NCBI RefSeq assembly: GCF_900142575.1
Contig: NZ_FRBI01000003.1
Location: 167,926-231,925, forward strand
DNA from: Actinacidiphila paucisporea
Lineage (GTDB): Bacteria; Actinomycetota; Actinomycetes; Streptomycetales; Streptomycetaceae
Reading direction: 5' to 3'
Length of the DNA stretch: 64,000 nucleotides
Below the pieces are notes generated by a model. That model did not search any database, was not told the origin of the DNA, and saw nothing but the letters and a program-made list of their open reading frames with translations. A program made the translations under genes and the position numbers. Shown here in pieces: positions 7,535-16,317 of this stretch (position 1 is its first letter; each line of letters opens with the position of its first letter).

Positions 7535-9817
7535 ATGGCTCACAAGCGTTCGGGCGGGGGGCTCACGACGGCCCAGCAGGCCGCCAAGTTCCTCGGCGTC
7601 AGTGTTCTGGCCGGCGCGGTCCTGGCGGGAATAGCCCTGCCGGCCGCCGGTGCGCTCGGCCTGTCCGCGAAGGGCACGGCGGCCGGCTTCGCCGACCTGC
7701 CGGGAGAGCTGAAGGCCCCGCCCCTCAGCCAGGCGTCCAAGATCCTGGACTCCAAGGGCGGCCTGATCGCCACCGTCTACTCGCGCGACCGCACGGTCGT
7801 CCCGATCAGCGCCATGAGCCCGAACATGCTCCAGGCCATCGTCGACATCGAGGACTCGCGCTACTACGAACACGGCGCCCTCGACGTCAAGGGCATCCTG
7901 CGCGCGCTGAGCAACAACGCCTCCGCCGGCGGCACCCAGGGCGCCTCGACGCTGACCCAGCAGTACGTGAAGAACGTCTTCATCGAGGAGGCGGGCGACG
8001 ACCCCACCAAGGTCGCGCAGGCCACCCAGCAGACCATCGGCCGCAAGATCAAGGAGATGAAGTACGCGATCCAGGTCGAGAAGGAGCTCGGCAAGAAGAA
8101 GATCCTGGAGAACTACCTCAACATCACCTTCTTCGGCGAGCAGGCCTACGGCATCGAGGCCGCCGCCCAGCGCTACTTCAGCACCTCCGCGAAGAAGCTC
8201 ACCCTGACCCAGGCCGCACTGCTGGCCGGCATGGTCCAGTCGCCGAGCCGCTACGACCCGATCAGCAACGAGCAGACGGCTCTCAACCGGCGCAACACGG
8301 TGCTGGCGCGGATGGCCCAGCTCAAGGACATCACCCCGGCCCAGTCCGCCGCCGCGCAGAAGGCCCCGCTCGGCCTGAAGGTCAGCTCCCCGAAGAACGG
8401 CTGCATCACCGCCGTCAACGGCGCCGGCTTCTTCTGTGACTACGTGCGCGAGACGTTCCTGCAGAACGCCACGTTCGGCAAGACCAAGACCGACCGGCAG
8501 AAGACGTGGGACATCGGCGGTCTGACGATCAGGACCACCCTCGACCCGAAGGCGCAGACCGCGCTGCTCAAGGGCCTGGGCAAGCACGTCTACAAGAGCG
8601 ACAACTTCGTCGCCGCCGACACCATGGTCCAGCCGGGCACCGGCAAGATCGTCGCCATGGGCCAGAGCAAGCCCTACGGCTTCGGCAAGAACCAGACGCA
8701 GATCAACCTGTCGGTCGACAAGACCATGGGCAACAGCATCGGCTTCCAGAACGGCTCGACCTTCAAGCCGATCACGGCGGCCGCGGCTCTCGAATCGGGC
8801 TTCAAGGCGGACCAGGCCTACCCGTCGCCGTACAAGATGGACACCTACCCCGATGTCAAGAACTGCGCCGGCCAGACGCTGCACTACAAGAACGTCGGCA
8901 CGCAGAACGAGATGCCGTCGGAAGTCGGCCCCTATGCCATGCCCGACGCCCTGAAACACTCGATCAACACGTACTTCGTGGCGCTTGAGGCCGACGTCGG
9001 CCTCTGCCCGATAGTGAACATGGCCTCCAAGCTCGGCTTCAACCGCGCCGACGGCAATCCCCTCATCCAGAGCGCCTCGCTCACCCTGGGCGTCAACGAG
9101 GTCTCGCCGCTCACCGTCGCGGCGGCCTACGCGGCCTTCGCCAACCGCGGCGTCTACTGCACGCCGGTCGCCATCGAGTCGGCCACAGGACCGAACGGCA
9201 AGCAGATGACCGTGCCGAAGAGCCTGTGCAGCCGGGCCATGTCGACGAACACCGCCGACACGCTCAACAGCATGCTCAAGGGCGTCGTCGACGACGGCAC
9301 CGGCACCGCGGCCAACCTGCAGGGCCGCGACACGGCGGGCAAGACGGGTACGACCGACGACCGCAAGGACGCCTGGTTCGCCGGCTACACCCCGCAGCTG
9401 GCCTCCGCGGTCTGGCTGGGCGACCCCTTCGGCAAGGGGCGCAAGGGCACGCGCCTGTCCATGGACAGCAAGGACATCAGCACGATCAACGGCGGCCTGC
9501 CGATCAAGATCGGCCCGAAGACCTACGACAAGGTCGAGGGAGCCACCGGCCCCGCGCCGATCTGGAAGGACGCGATGTCCGGCGCCCTCAAGGGCACCGA
9601 GCCAGAGTCCTTCATCACGGTGCCGCTGCCCGACTCGCCCCCGAAGAGCGACCCGAACAACCCGAACAACCCGACCCCGCCCGCGAACGACGGCAAGGGC
9701 AACGGCGGCACCGGCGGCCCGCCCAACCCCTTCCCGAGCTTCACGATCCCGCCCGGGATCACGGGAGGCGGCAACGGCCGCTCCGGCGGAGGCAACGGCG
9801 GCAACGGCGGCCCGTGA
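7535..9817 (+). CDS. Class A penicillin-binding protein (PonA2-like)
   Basis: 760-residue bifunctional peptidoglycan synthase anchored by one N-terminal membrane segment (about residues 20-45). The glycosyltransferase-51 domain contains EDSRYYEHGALD near residue 108 (catalytic Glu) and GASTLTQQYVKN near 143. The transpeptidase domain contains STFK near residue 407 (acylated Ser), SIN near 475 and AGKTGTT near 600. The C-terminus is a Pro, Asn and Gly-rich tail of roughly 70 residues. No PASTA domain is seen, unlike mycobacterial PonA2. It acts outside the membrane in cell-wall polymerisation and cross-linking. A strong terminator follows. Confidence 0.95.
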   Translation: MAHKRSGGGLTTAQQAAKFLGVSVLAGAVLAGIALPAAGALGLSAKGTAAGFADLPGELKAPPLSQASKILDSKGGLIATVYSRDRTVVPISAMSPNMLQAIVDIEDSRYYEHGALDVKGILRALSNNASAGGTQGASTLTQQYVKNVFIEEAGDDPTKVAQATQQTIGRKIKEMKYAIQVEKELGKKKILENYLNITFFGEQAYGIEAAAQRYFSTSAKKLTLTQAALLAGMVQSPSRYDPISNEQTALNRRNTVLARMAQLKDITPAQSAAAQKAPLGLKVSSPKNGCITAVNGAGFFCDYVRETFLQNATFGKTKTDRQKTWDIGGLTIRTTLDPKAQTALLKGLGKHVYKSDNFVAADTMVQPGTGKIVAMGQSKPYGFGKNQTQINLSVDKTMGNSIGFQNGSTFKPITAAAALESGFKADQAYPSPYKMDTYPDVKNCAGQTLHYKNVGTQNEMPSEVGPYAMPDALKHSINTYFVALEADVGLCPIVNMASKLGFNRADGNPLIQSASLTLGVNEVSPLTVAAAYAAFANRGVYCTPVAIESATGPNGKQMTVPKSLCSRAMSTNTADTLNSMLKGVVDDGTGTAANLQGRDTAGKTGTTDDRKDAWFAGYTPQLASAVWLGDPFGKGRKGTRLSMDSKDISTINGGLPIKIGPKTYDKVEGATGPAPIWKDAMSGALKGTEPESFITVPLPDSPPKSDPNNPNNPTPPANDGKGNGGTGGPPNPFPSFTIPPGITGGGNGRSGGGNGGNGGP

Positions 9818-9841
9818 CCCGCACGGTCCGACGGTGAGCCG

Positions 9842-9876
9842 GTAAGGGGCGCCCCTCCCTGAGGGGCGCCCCTTAC
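9842..9876. terminator. Bidirectional hairpin terminator
   Basis: Perfect 16-base inverted repeat with a three-base loop: gtaaggggcgcccctc (9842-9857), cct, then its complement (9861-9876). It lies between the convergent 3' ends of the PBP and YqeY genes. There is no strong U-tract, as usual in Streptomyces. Confidence 0.9.
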
Positions 9877-9891
9877 GCGTGCGGGTGTGCG

Positions 9892-10350
9892 TCAGCCGGC
9901 GAGCTGCCGCTTGACCTCGGCGGCGACCCGGCCGCCCTCCGCCCGCTTGGCGACCTTCGGATTGACCAGCTTCATGACGGCGCCCATACCCTTGGGCCCG
10001 GTCGCGCCCGACTCGCCGATCGCCTCCCGCACGATCGCGGCGATCTCCTCGTCGGTGAGCTGCTGCGGCAGGTACCCGGCGAGGACCTCGCCCTCGGCCC
10101 GCTCACGCTCCGCGGACTCGGCGCGGCCGCCCTGCTCGAACGCCTCGGCCGCCTCGCGCCGCTTCTTCGCCTCCCGGGTGATCACGGTCAGCACCTCGTC
10201 GTCGGAGAGCTGCCGGGCCGTGGTGCCTGCGACCTCCTCCTTGGTGATGGCGGTCAGCGTGAGCCGGAGCGTGGCGGAGCGCAGTTCGTCACGGCCCTTG
10301 ATCGCCGTGGTCAGGTCGTCCTTGAGTCGCTGCTTGAGCGTCGTGGTCAT
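9892..10350 (-). CDS. GatB/YqeY domain protein
   Basis: 152-residue stand-alone YqeY-type protein: an N-terminal helical part (TTLKQRLKDDLTTAIKGRDELRSATLRL) and a C-terminal YqeY domain containing GYLPQQLTDEEI and GPKGMGAVMKLVNPK. The domain is shared with the tail of the GatB amidotransferase subunit, where it contacts tRNA. The free-standing protein has no firmly assigned role. The full length and both domains are intact. On the minus strand GAAAAT lies six bases before the ATG, a weaker example of the leaderless spacing seen nearby. Confidence 0.9.
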   Translation of the reverse strand: MTTTLKQRLKDDLTTAIKGRDELRSATLRLTLTAITKEEVAGTTARQLSDDEVLTVITREAKKRREAAEAFEQGGRAESAERERAEGEVLAGYLPQQLTDEEIAAIVREAIGESGATGPKGMGAVMKLVNPKVAKRAEGGRVAAEVKRQLAG

Positions 10351-10472
10351 GCCCCGATTTTCGCACCACGGCGAGGCGCACGCCCCGTATTAAGCCCGCG
10401 CATCAAACCGTGGCCCACGGTGGGCCCCGGCGCCCGTACCGGCCGCGTCCCGGACTCTGACACGATGGGCGT

Positions 10473-11408
10473 ATGCGCGCGCGATACGGACTTCCTCTCG
10501 GTGTGACGGCGGCAGGCGCGGCCTGCGTGGCATACGCGGCCGGTTTTGAGGCGAGGTCCTACCGGCTGCGCCGGGTGGACGTCCCGGTGCTGCCCCCCGG
10601 GATGCGGCCGATCCGCATCCTCCAGCTGTCCGACATCCACATGGTGTCCGGCCAGCACAAGAAGCGCCGCTGGCTCCAGTCGCTGGCGGGCCTGCGCCCC
10701 GACCTGGTGGTCAACACCGGCGACAACCTGTCCGACCCCACCGCGGTCCCCGAGGTCCTGGACGCCCTGGGCCCGCTGCTGAGCTTCCCCGGCACGTACG
10801 TCTTCGGGTCGAACGACTACTACGGCCCCAAATTCCGCAACCCCGGCCGCTACCTGGTCGAGAAGGCCCGCGGCCAGCACGGCCTGAACGGCAAGAGCGG
10901 CGGCGCCCACGGCGTCATCCGCAACCCCTGGGGCGACCTGCGCGACGCGTTCGACGCGGCCGGCTGGGTCGGCCTGAGCAACACCCGCGGCCGCATCAAG
11001 CTCGACCACGGCCCGGTCCTGGGCCTGACCGGCCTGGACGACCCGCACATCAAGCGCGACCGCTACGCGGCGGTGGCCGGCGGCCCCGACCCGGACACCG
11101 ATTTCACCATCGCCCTGGTCCACGCCCCCTACCTGCGCGTCCTCGACGCCTTCACGGCCGACCGCTACCCCCTGATCCTGGCCGGCCACACCCACGGCGG
11201 CCAGCTCTGCATCCCCTTCTACGGCGCCCTGGTCACCAACTGCGACCTCGACACCGACCGCGTCAAGGGCCTCTCCACCCACACCGCCACCGGCTCGACC
11301 GCCTACCTCCACGTCTCCGCCGGCTGCGGCACCAACCGCTACACCCCCCTCCGCTTCGCGTGCCCCCCCGAAGCCACCCTCCTGACCCTGACCCCCGCCT
11401 CCTCCTGA
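10473..11408 (+). CDS. Membrane-anchored metallophosphoesterase (YkuE/Rv3683-like)
   Basis: 311-residue calcineurin-type phosphoesterase with an N-terminal hydrophobic segment (about residues 5-24). Metal-site motifs in order: LSDIH near residue 53, NTGDN near 85, GSNDYY near 110 (in place of the usual GNHD), LVHAPY near 212 and GHTHGGQ near 237. The GSND variant, with Ser-Asn-Asp, occurs in this YkuE-like group. Its substrate is unknown. It is the last conserved core gene before tRNA-Pro, matching Rv3683 after ponA2 in mycobacteria (memory). A 17-base tandem repeat spans the stop codon. Confidence 0.9.
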   Translation: MRARYGLPLGVTAAGAACVAYAAGFEARSYRLRRVDVPVLPPGMRPIRILQLSDIHMVSGQHKKRRWLQSLAGLRPDLVVNTGDNLSDPTAVPEVLDALGPLLSFPGTYVFGSNDYYGPKFRNPGRYLVEKARGQHGLNGKSGGAHGVIRNPWGDLRDAFDAAGWVGLSNTRGRIKLDHGPVLGLTGLDDPHIKRDRYAAVAGGPDPDTDFTIALVHAPYLRVLDAFTADRYPLILAGHTHGGQLCIPFYGALVTNCDLDTDRVKGLSTHTATGSTAYLHVSAGCGTNRYTPLRFACPPEATLLTLTPASS

Positions 11409-11433
11409 CCCCCGCCTCCTCCTGACCCCCGCC
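11391..11433 (+). repeat. 17-base tandem repeat across a stop codon
   Basis: The unit acccccgcctcctcctg occurs at 11391-11407 and 11408-11424, with a partial third copy to 11433. The phosphoesterase stop codon (11406-11408) is formed at the junction of the first two units. Confidence 0.85.
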
Positions 11434-11486
11434 GAATCCGGATTTCGCCTCCGGCCCCGGGTCCGCTAAAGTAAACCCCGTTGCAC

Positions 11487-11680
<194 letters not shown>

Positions 11681-11699
11681 CGCGGGTGTGGCGCCTTGG

Positions 11700-12245
11700 T
11701 CAGCCCTTGGGTGCCAGAGACACGAGTGTGGCGAGGAGGGAGGGGAGCAGCAGCAAAATGGAGCGACGGACGTAGCGGTTCTTGACGTGCGCAATCCTGC
11801 TGGTCTCTTCGAGAGCTCGGAGGAGCCTCGATTCCGGTGCTCTACTGGTGTCCTCGATAGCCGCTGGCAGGCGGGCCTGGTGCTGTGCCCGCACCACGTC
11901 CTCGAAGTAGGTGAGCAGGCGTATGCCCTGGTGCAGCGGGGTATCTCGGCGCGGAATGAGGACCAGAAGGAGCGCCCCGAGGGCTGCCGCGGTGCTGAAC
12001 ACGGCGCTCCACCAGAACAACTGCGCCCACGGTGAGGTGGCCGGCCGGCGGACGATGAGCAGGCTGAGCAGTGAGCCGTCGGTGGCGATCAGGATCGCGG
12101 CCTTCCCGTCGGCCCGGCCGATCTCCAGGTGGTTGTGGGCGATCAGCTCGCGCAGCAGGGCCGTGGTGCCGGGAGGCGATGGGGACCTTCTGGCTCGGAG
12201 CCGGTTGGGGCGACCTACCGCATCAGCCTCCGGGCGCGGGCTCAC
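11700..12245 (-). CDS. DUF5706 / PycTM-like membrane protein
   Basis: 181-residue membrane protein. After a basic N-terminus comes LRELIAHNHLEIGRADGKAA followed by hydrophobic ILIATDGSLLSLLIV. The RADGKA-before-TM1 arrangement is the hallmark of DUF5706 (PF18967), the membrane effector domain of Pycsar antiphage systems. A second membrane segment is WWSAVFSTAAALGALLLVLI and a third lies near the C-terminus (ILLLLPSLLATLVSLA). In Pycsar such proteins respond to a cyclic pyrimidine nucleotide by damaging the membrane (established). That role here is inferred from the domain and from a cyclase gene in the same operon. The GTG start at 12245 overlaps the previous stop (GTGA) after GGGGGA. Confidence 0.75.
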   Translation of the reverse strand: MSPRPEADAVGRPNRLRARRSPSPPGTTALLRELIAHNHLEIGRADGKAAILIATDGSLLSLLIVRRPATSPWAQLFWWSAVFSTAAALGALLLVLIPRRDTPLHQGIRLLTYFEDVVRAQHQARLPAAIEDTSRAPESRLLRALEETSRIAHVKNRYVRRSILLLLPSLLATLVSLAPKG

Positions 12246-13159
12246 CAGGGTCCCCCAGGCGCACCCTCGGTGCCCGCGTCACTCACTTCGCGCACCCGAT
12301 TCAGCGTTTCCTCGCCCTGTGGCACGCCCGCGTCGCTCAGGACCTCGGCGAGTTTGACACCGAGGAAAGCACGGTCGGCGCCGGTAAGGCTCTGCAGCAC
12401 GGAGGCCAGGGACTGCTCCCAACTGTCCGGCTGAGACAGCGCGCTCCGATGCGTAATGGTCCACTCAAGGACATCCTTTGCCTGCTCGGGGTGGTAAAGC
12501 AGCCAGAGCGCAGCCAAGCCGTGCGGACCGCCCGCGACCACGTCCCGGTAGAACCGATAGGCCTCGTGATGCTCCGCGCCCCATACCGCCGGAAGGACGG
12601 GCCCGGCTGGAGGACTCGTATCGCCAGGTGACCGGGGGAGCAGCCGGTACGCGATCCCGTATCCCTGCAGCTCATAGGCGACGCGGTAGGGATCGGGCGG
12701 GCCGACCTCGAAGGGAGGGCGAGATGCCTCGGGGTGCCTTGGTCCCAGTCCCCGAGAAGCGGCATCAGCGGCGACGCGCCCGGCGACTTCTTCTTCGGTC
12801 AGCGCTTGCCGGGCGACGATCACGGGGTCGATCACCCACCAGATCACGGTGTGCGGAGACGTCGCGCCCGATGGCGCCCGGCCATCCCTGTCGCGCCCGC
12901 GGTTCGGCGCCTGCACCTGGCACTCGTATTCGGTGAGCGAGACCCAGCGGGCGTCGGTCGGGGTCGTCTGCCAGGCGTGGAGTAGCGACGGCCTTGGGTA
13001 GGTACGGGATGCGCGCCGATTCGGGTACTCCACTCGGTCCGCGTCGTCCGGGTGGAGAAAGACCAGGGCCCGGCCGCCGAGAGCGCTCCGGCCCCTGCGA
13101 AAGGTCAGCAGGCACCACAGGGGCGAAGAAGTCAGCGGCTCGACCAGCGGCTTGTTCAC
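12242..13159 (-). CDS. Unknown protein of the cyclase operon
   Basis: 305-residue protein with no family I recognise. The start is GTG 13159, overlapping the stop of the HEAT-repeat gene (GTGA) and preceded by AAGGGA. The open frame continues further upstream but only as a shadow. The N-terminal 100 residues look like a compact alpha/beta domain (WCLLTFRRGRSALGG, ALVFLHPDDADRVEYP, WVSLTEYECQV, TVIWWVIDPVIVAR). A helical C-terminus follows (AAVLWLLYHPEQ-like and TGADRAFLGVKLAEVL segments). It has no signal peptide or membrane segment. Coupling on both sides implies a stoichiometric partner of the cyclase/NTPase/PycTM system, perhaps a sensor or regulator. Confidence 0.75.
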   Translation of the reverse strand: MNKPLVEPLTSSPLWCLLTFRRGRSALGGRALVFLHPDDADRVEYPNRRASRTYPRPSLLHAWQTTPTDARWVSLTEYECQVQAPNRGRDRDGRAPSGATSPHTVIWWVIDPVIVARQALTEEEVAGRVAADAASRGLGPRHPEASRPPFEVGPPDPYRVAYELQGYGIAYRLLPRSPGDTSPPAGPVLPAVWGAEHHEAYRFYRDVVAGGPHGLAALWLLYHPEQAKDVLEWTITHRSALSQPDSWEQSLASVLQSLTGADRAFLGVKLAEVLSDAGVPQGEETLNRVREVSDAGTEGAPGGPW

Positions 13160-15255
13160 GGGCGTGTCCCTTCGGAGATGGCGGCGGCGGTGCGGGCGCG
13201 ATAGCGGGAGAGCAGGAAGGTGACAACCCCACGACGGCCGTTCGATGCGTCGGAGAGGGCGGCCAGCAGCTCGGCCAAGCAGACGCGCTGCCGGCTGTCG
13301 GGGGACGAACCGACCACGGTCAGCGCCTCCGCCATGGCCGGATGGGAGGCGGGATTCTCCAGTGCGGCAGTGACCAGCGGTAGGAGGCCTTCTTCCTGAG
13401 CGGCAATCAGTTCCGCCAGGTGAAGTCTCAGAGCGGTCGGGCGGAACGGTCCGGCAGAAGCGGTGGGGCTGAGCGCTGTGATGGCGTGGACCGCGTACAC
13501 GCGGCGGAGCGAGCCGACGGGTTCGGTGAGCCACTCAGTCAGGCGACCGAGTACCGCCGGGCGATTCGACTCCTCCGTGAGCAGGACGTTCAGTGCGAAA
13601 GTGACGGCACTGCGGAGTCTCGGCTTCAGTTCCTCGTCGCTTCCCTGCAGAATCGCGTGGAGCAGATCCAGAGCAGCGTTCGGACGGCTGAGCCCGAAGC
13701 TGCCCGCGCAGGTCTCTGCCACGGTGCAGCGCATGTTGACGTCGCGGAGGCGGCTCCAATCCCTGAGCTGTGCGCGCACTGCGCCGGACAGGTCCGGATT
13801 CTGCGCCACCTCTCCCAGCGCGTAGGCCGCCAGCCTGCGCCGCCAGCGGTCATCCGAAGAAGCGAATTCGTACAGCGGCTGGAGCCATTTCGGGCCGGTG
13901 GCGTGGCAGAGAACGACCCCGATGGCCCGGCCCGCCGCGAGATCGATTCCCAGCTGGTAAGGCATGTCTCGGAGAGCCGACCAGATGCCCTCGGACATCC
14001 CGTCGTAGTCCCACCACAGACGGCGCAGCAGGAACTCCGCCTGGTGCCTGCCTTGGAAGACGACCGGCTGTGACCAATAGCGGGTGCTGTTGGTCCGGAC
14101 CACGCGCCGCGACAGCAGTTTCGCCCGTATCTCGGTCAAGCGGTCCTCGAAACTGCAGCCCAGGAGGTCCCACTGCGGTGAGGTGTCGGGCACCGGTGGC
14201 GGCACCGCCCCTCGCTGAACGGCCCGCTCGGTGATGTGATCACGGAGTCCGTTGGCGTACTGCCTGATGACCGTGCGGTCCTGGTGCTCCAACAGTGCGA
14301 CAGCCGCCACGAACGCCAGTCCCTCGGCGCTGGCGCGTAGCCTGGTCAGCGTTTCCTGCACGGCCTTGTCTCCTCCGGTTCGGAGGTTCTCGACCGCGTC
14401 TGCCACTGATCGTTCGCCGATCGCCACCTCGCGCAGCTCTTCCGCGACGTCCACTCCCGCCACCGGCAACTGCACGGGTCCGACGTAGTCGGCGAAACGG
14501 GGCTCATCGAGGTGCGTCAGGGCCATGGAGAGCATGTGTCCTGGCAGTCTCCCCTCCTGCGCCATCGACAACAGATGCCCCTTCGCCACGTCGTATGCCG
14601 TCGGCGGGACGTGAGGCACCTGCCACGTCGCCGTGTCACCCGGCAGTGCCTGCCCGTTGCCCACGACGACGACCAAGGCGCCGCCGGTTTGTCCCAGCAG
14701 TTCTGTCAGAGCGAGCAACGCGGTCTCGCTGAGGGCAGCTGCGGCATCGGACGACAGCCCTTGCAGGAGGTAGCCGCGGGGGGCGGACGGCGACCATCTC
14801 GTCAGGTCCAGGCCCGGATCGAGGCCGATGAGGCCGCCTGCGCCGAACCGCTCACGGAGCAGCGCGAAGGCTGCCGTGCCCGTACCGGTTCCTCCACCTC
14901 CCCGCAGCAGCAGCACACGGCGGCCCAGCACCCGACGACAGGCGGCATGCGAGGGCGGCTCGACGAAGCCGCGTAGCCGCTTCTCCACTTCCTCAGCTGG
15001 GTAGGGACCCTCGCGGAATCGCGGATCGACAACCTCGTTGTCTGCCTCATCCGGCAACATGTGGAAGTGGACGTCCCTGGCCGTCCCCATGAATCCGGCC
15101 CCACCGCCGGAAACCCGTTGGCGATTCCCTTCGTATGTGGCGCCTCGCGCGGAGCGTCCCGCTTCGCCGGAATCATCCGCGCGCCCTGGTTCCCGGGCCG
15201 AGCCCTCGTCGGAGCGATCCGCGGTGTCGCTCGGTTCTTCGGCCGCGGTGTTCAC
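13156..15255 (-). CDS. HEAT-repeat NTPase-like protein with N-terminal homotypic motif
   Basis: 699-residue soluble protein starting at GTG 15255 (GTGA overlap, GAGGA ribosome site). Residues 1-37 are low complexity. Residues 38-65 carry the motif GATYEGN-Q-V-G-A-MG-R-D-F, also found in the cyclase tail. A nucleotide-binding-like segment VLLLRGGGGTGTGTAA lies near residue 118. It has the shape of a Walker A loop, but the essential Lys is replaced by Thr, so ATP binding is doubtful. A Walker-B-like ALVVVVGNG strand follows near 195. Roughly residues 430-690 are repeated helical pairs of HEAT/armadillo type (WRRRLAAYALGEVAQNP, MRCTVAETCAGSFG and so on). The architecture resembles STAND/NLR-like receptors. 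Role inferred, not known. Confidence 0.75.
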   Translation of the reverse strand: MNTAAEEPSDTADRSDEGSAREPGRADDSGEAGRSARGATYEGNRQRVSGGGAGFMGTARDVHFHMLPDEADNEVVDPRFREGPYPAEEVEKRLRGFVEPPSHAACRRVLGRRVLLLRGGGGTGTGTAAFALLRERFGAGGLIGLDPGLDLTRWSPSAPRGYLLQGLSSDAAAALSETALLALTELLGQTGGALVVVVGNGQALPGDTATWQVPHVPPTAYDVAKGHLLSMAQEGRLPGHMLSMALTHLDEPRFADYVGPVQLPVAGVDVAEELREVAIGERSVADAVENLRTGGDKAVQETLTRLRASAEGLAFVAAVALLEHQDRTVIRQYANGLRDHITERAVQRGAVPPPVPDTSPQWDLLGCSFEDRLTEIRAKLLSRRVVRTNSTRYWSQPVVFQGRHQAEFLLRRLWWDYDGMSEGIWSALRDMPYQLGIDLAAGRAIGVVLCHATGPKWLQPLYEFASSDDRWRRRLAAYALGEVAQNPDLSGAVRAQLRDWSRLRDVNMRCTVAETCAGSFGLSRPNAALDLLHAILQGSDEELKPRLRSAVTFALNVLLTEESNRPAVLGRLTEWLTEPVGSLRRVYAVHAITALSPTASAGPFRPTALRLHLAELIAAQEEGLLPLVTAALENPASHPAMAEALTVVGSSPDSRQRVCLAELLAALSDASNGRRGVVTFLLSRYRARTAAAISEGTRP

Positions 15256-16154
15256 CGGCCATCCTCGTGCGTGCCGCCGACGTGCTTGGAGCCGGAGACG
15301 TTGTCGCCGCTGCCCCAGTGCTGATTAGCGGCGCGATTTGCGGTGGTGGATCGGCCGGTGTAGGAGAAATCCCCTCGGACGTCACCCATGACGGCGGCGC
15401 CCTCCCCGACCTGCTGGGAGTTGCCCTGGTAGCGGGCTCCGGACGGCGCTGCGGCAGTGGGCGGCTCCAGCTCCCCGCCAGGCACCGGCTCCTTCTCCGG
15501 CAGCCCGGCACTCAGCAGGTTCCCCGACGGCGACGGCACGTACAGCCAAGCCCGTTGGGCGAAGCTCTTTCCTTCGACGGTCGCGGGTACTTCGGTGCAG
15601 TAGTCCGGAAGCAGCCGCGTGTAGCCGCCGACGACAGCATCCTGGTAGGCCCGGTCGGAAATGATCGCGACCAGGTGGGTGGTCCGCTCGCTTGCGGCGC
15701 TGAGCATCGCTTTGACCGGGCGCGAGTCAAGCAGCCGATGGGTGTCATTGCGGGCAGTGCCGTTGCCATCGCCGACGGCGCCCGAGTCGGGCAGCGGGCC
15801 AACGTGAACGCTGGCCCGAAGCCGAATGCGCGGCCCGACCGACGTCATGTTGTACCGGCCGAGTTCCTCGTCCAGGACTGCGAGGAACGGCCAGAGGACA
15901 AAGGGGAGGTGTGCTGGGTCGAAGCCGAAGACGATGCCGTCCCCGGTACTTGCCGGAAACCTCTTGGCGTCCCTCAGCACGGCGAGGCCGGCCTTCTCCA
16001 ACGCATGGTCGACAAGCTGGGGGATCAGCTCGCTGACCGCGCCGTGCTGGACAGCCGGCAAGCCGGTGAAGTCCTTGGCGTCAACTGCCAGCAGAGCGCG
16101 ATAAGGAGGCAGCGGCTGGCTCTCCGCGCCGGGAACGGGAACGCTTGTAGACAT
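15252..16154 (-). CDS. Class III nucleotide cyclase-like protein (PycC-like) with amyloid-like tail
   Basis: 300-residue protein, start ATG 16154 after AAGGAG. Class III cyclase landmarks are in the right order: metal Asp25 in LLAVDAKDFT, metal Asp72 in TGDGIVFGF, RIRLRASVHVGP (109-120), and Asn136 and Arg140 spaced N-x3-R as in the transition-state pair. It should therefore be able to make a cyclic nucleotide. The base cannot be assigned, but the linked PycTM-like gene favours a Pycsar pyrimidine cyclase. After a Pro/Ala linker, residues 239-265 carry GARYQGN-Q-V-G-A-MG-R-F, matching the neighbouring HEAT protein's N-terminus. The last 35 residues are Gly/Asn/Ser-rich. First gene of a four-gene overlapping operon. 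Confidence 0.78.
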   Translation of the reverse strand: MSTSVPVPGAESQPLPPYRALLAVDAKDFTGLPAVQHGAVSELIPQLVDHALEKAGLAVLRDAKRFPASTGDGIVFGFDPAHLPFVLWPFLAVLDEELGRYNMTSVGPRIRLRASVHVGPLPDSGAVGDGNGTARNDTHRLLDSRPVKAMLSAASERTTHLVAIISDRAYQDAVVGGYTRLLPDYCTEVPATVEGKSFAQRAWLYVPSPSGNLLSAGLPEKEPVPGGELEPPTAAAPSGARYQGNSQQVGEGAAVMGDVRGDFSYTGRSTTANRAANQHWGSGDNVSGSKHVGGTHEDGR

Positions 16155-16317
16155 GGATCTTCTCCTTGGAGGGGCAACGGGCTGGGATCGGTACGGCCGT
16201 ACGGCCACCGATTTCCAGCATTCGCTTCCTCCGAGGTCCGCTGTGCACACCGCTGGGCGCCCGGCACGTAACGGCAGTCACATAGCCGCGTGCGTCACTC
16301 ACTCCGGCGCGTAGCGC

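Noticed and set aside
7290..7634. Plus-strand frame across the wblA-PBP gap
   Set aside because: It overlaps the PBP start and has no family; the gap is better explained as regulatory DNA.
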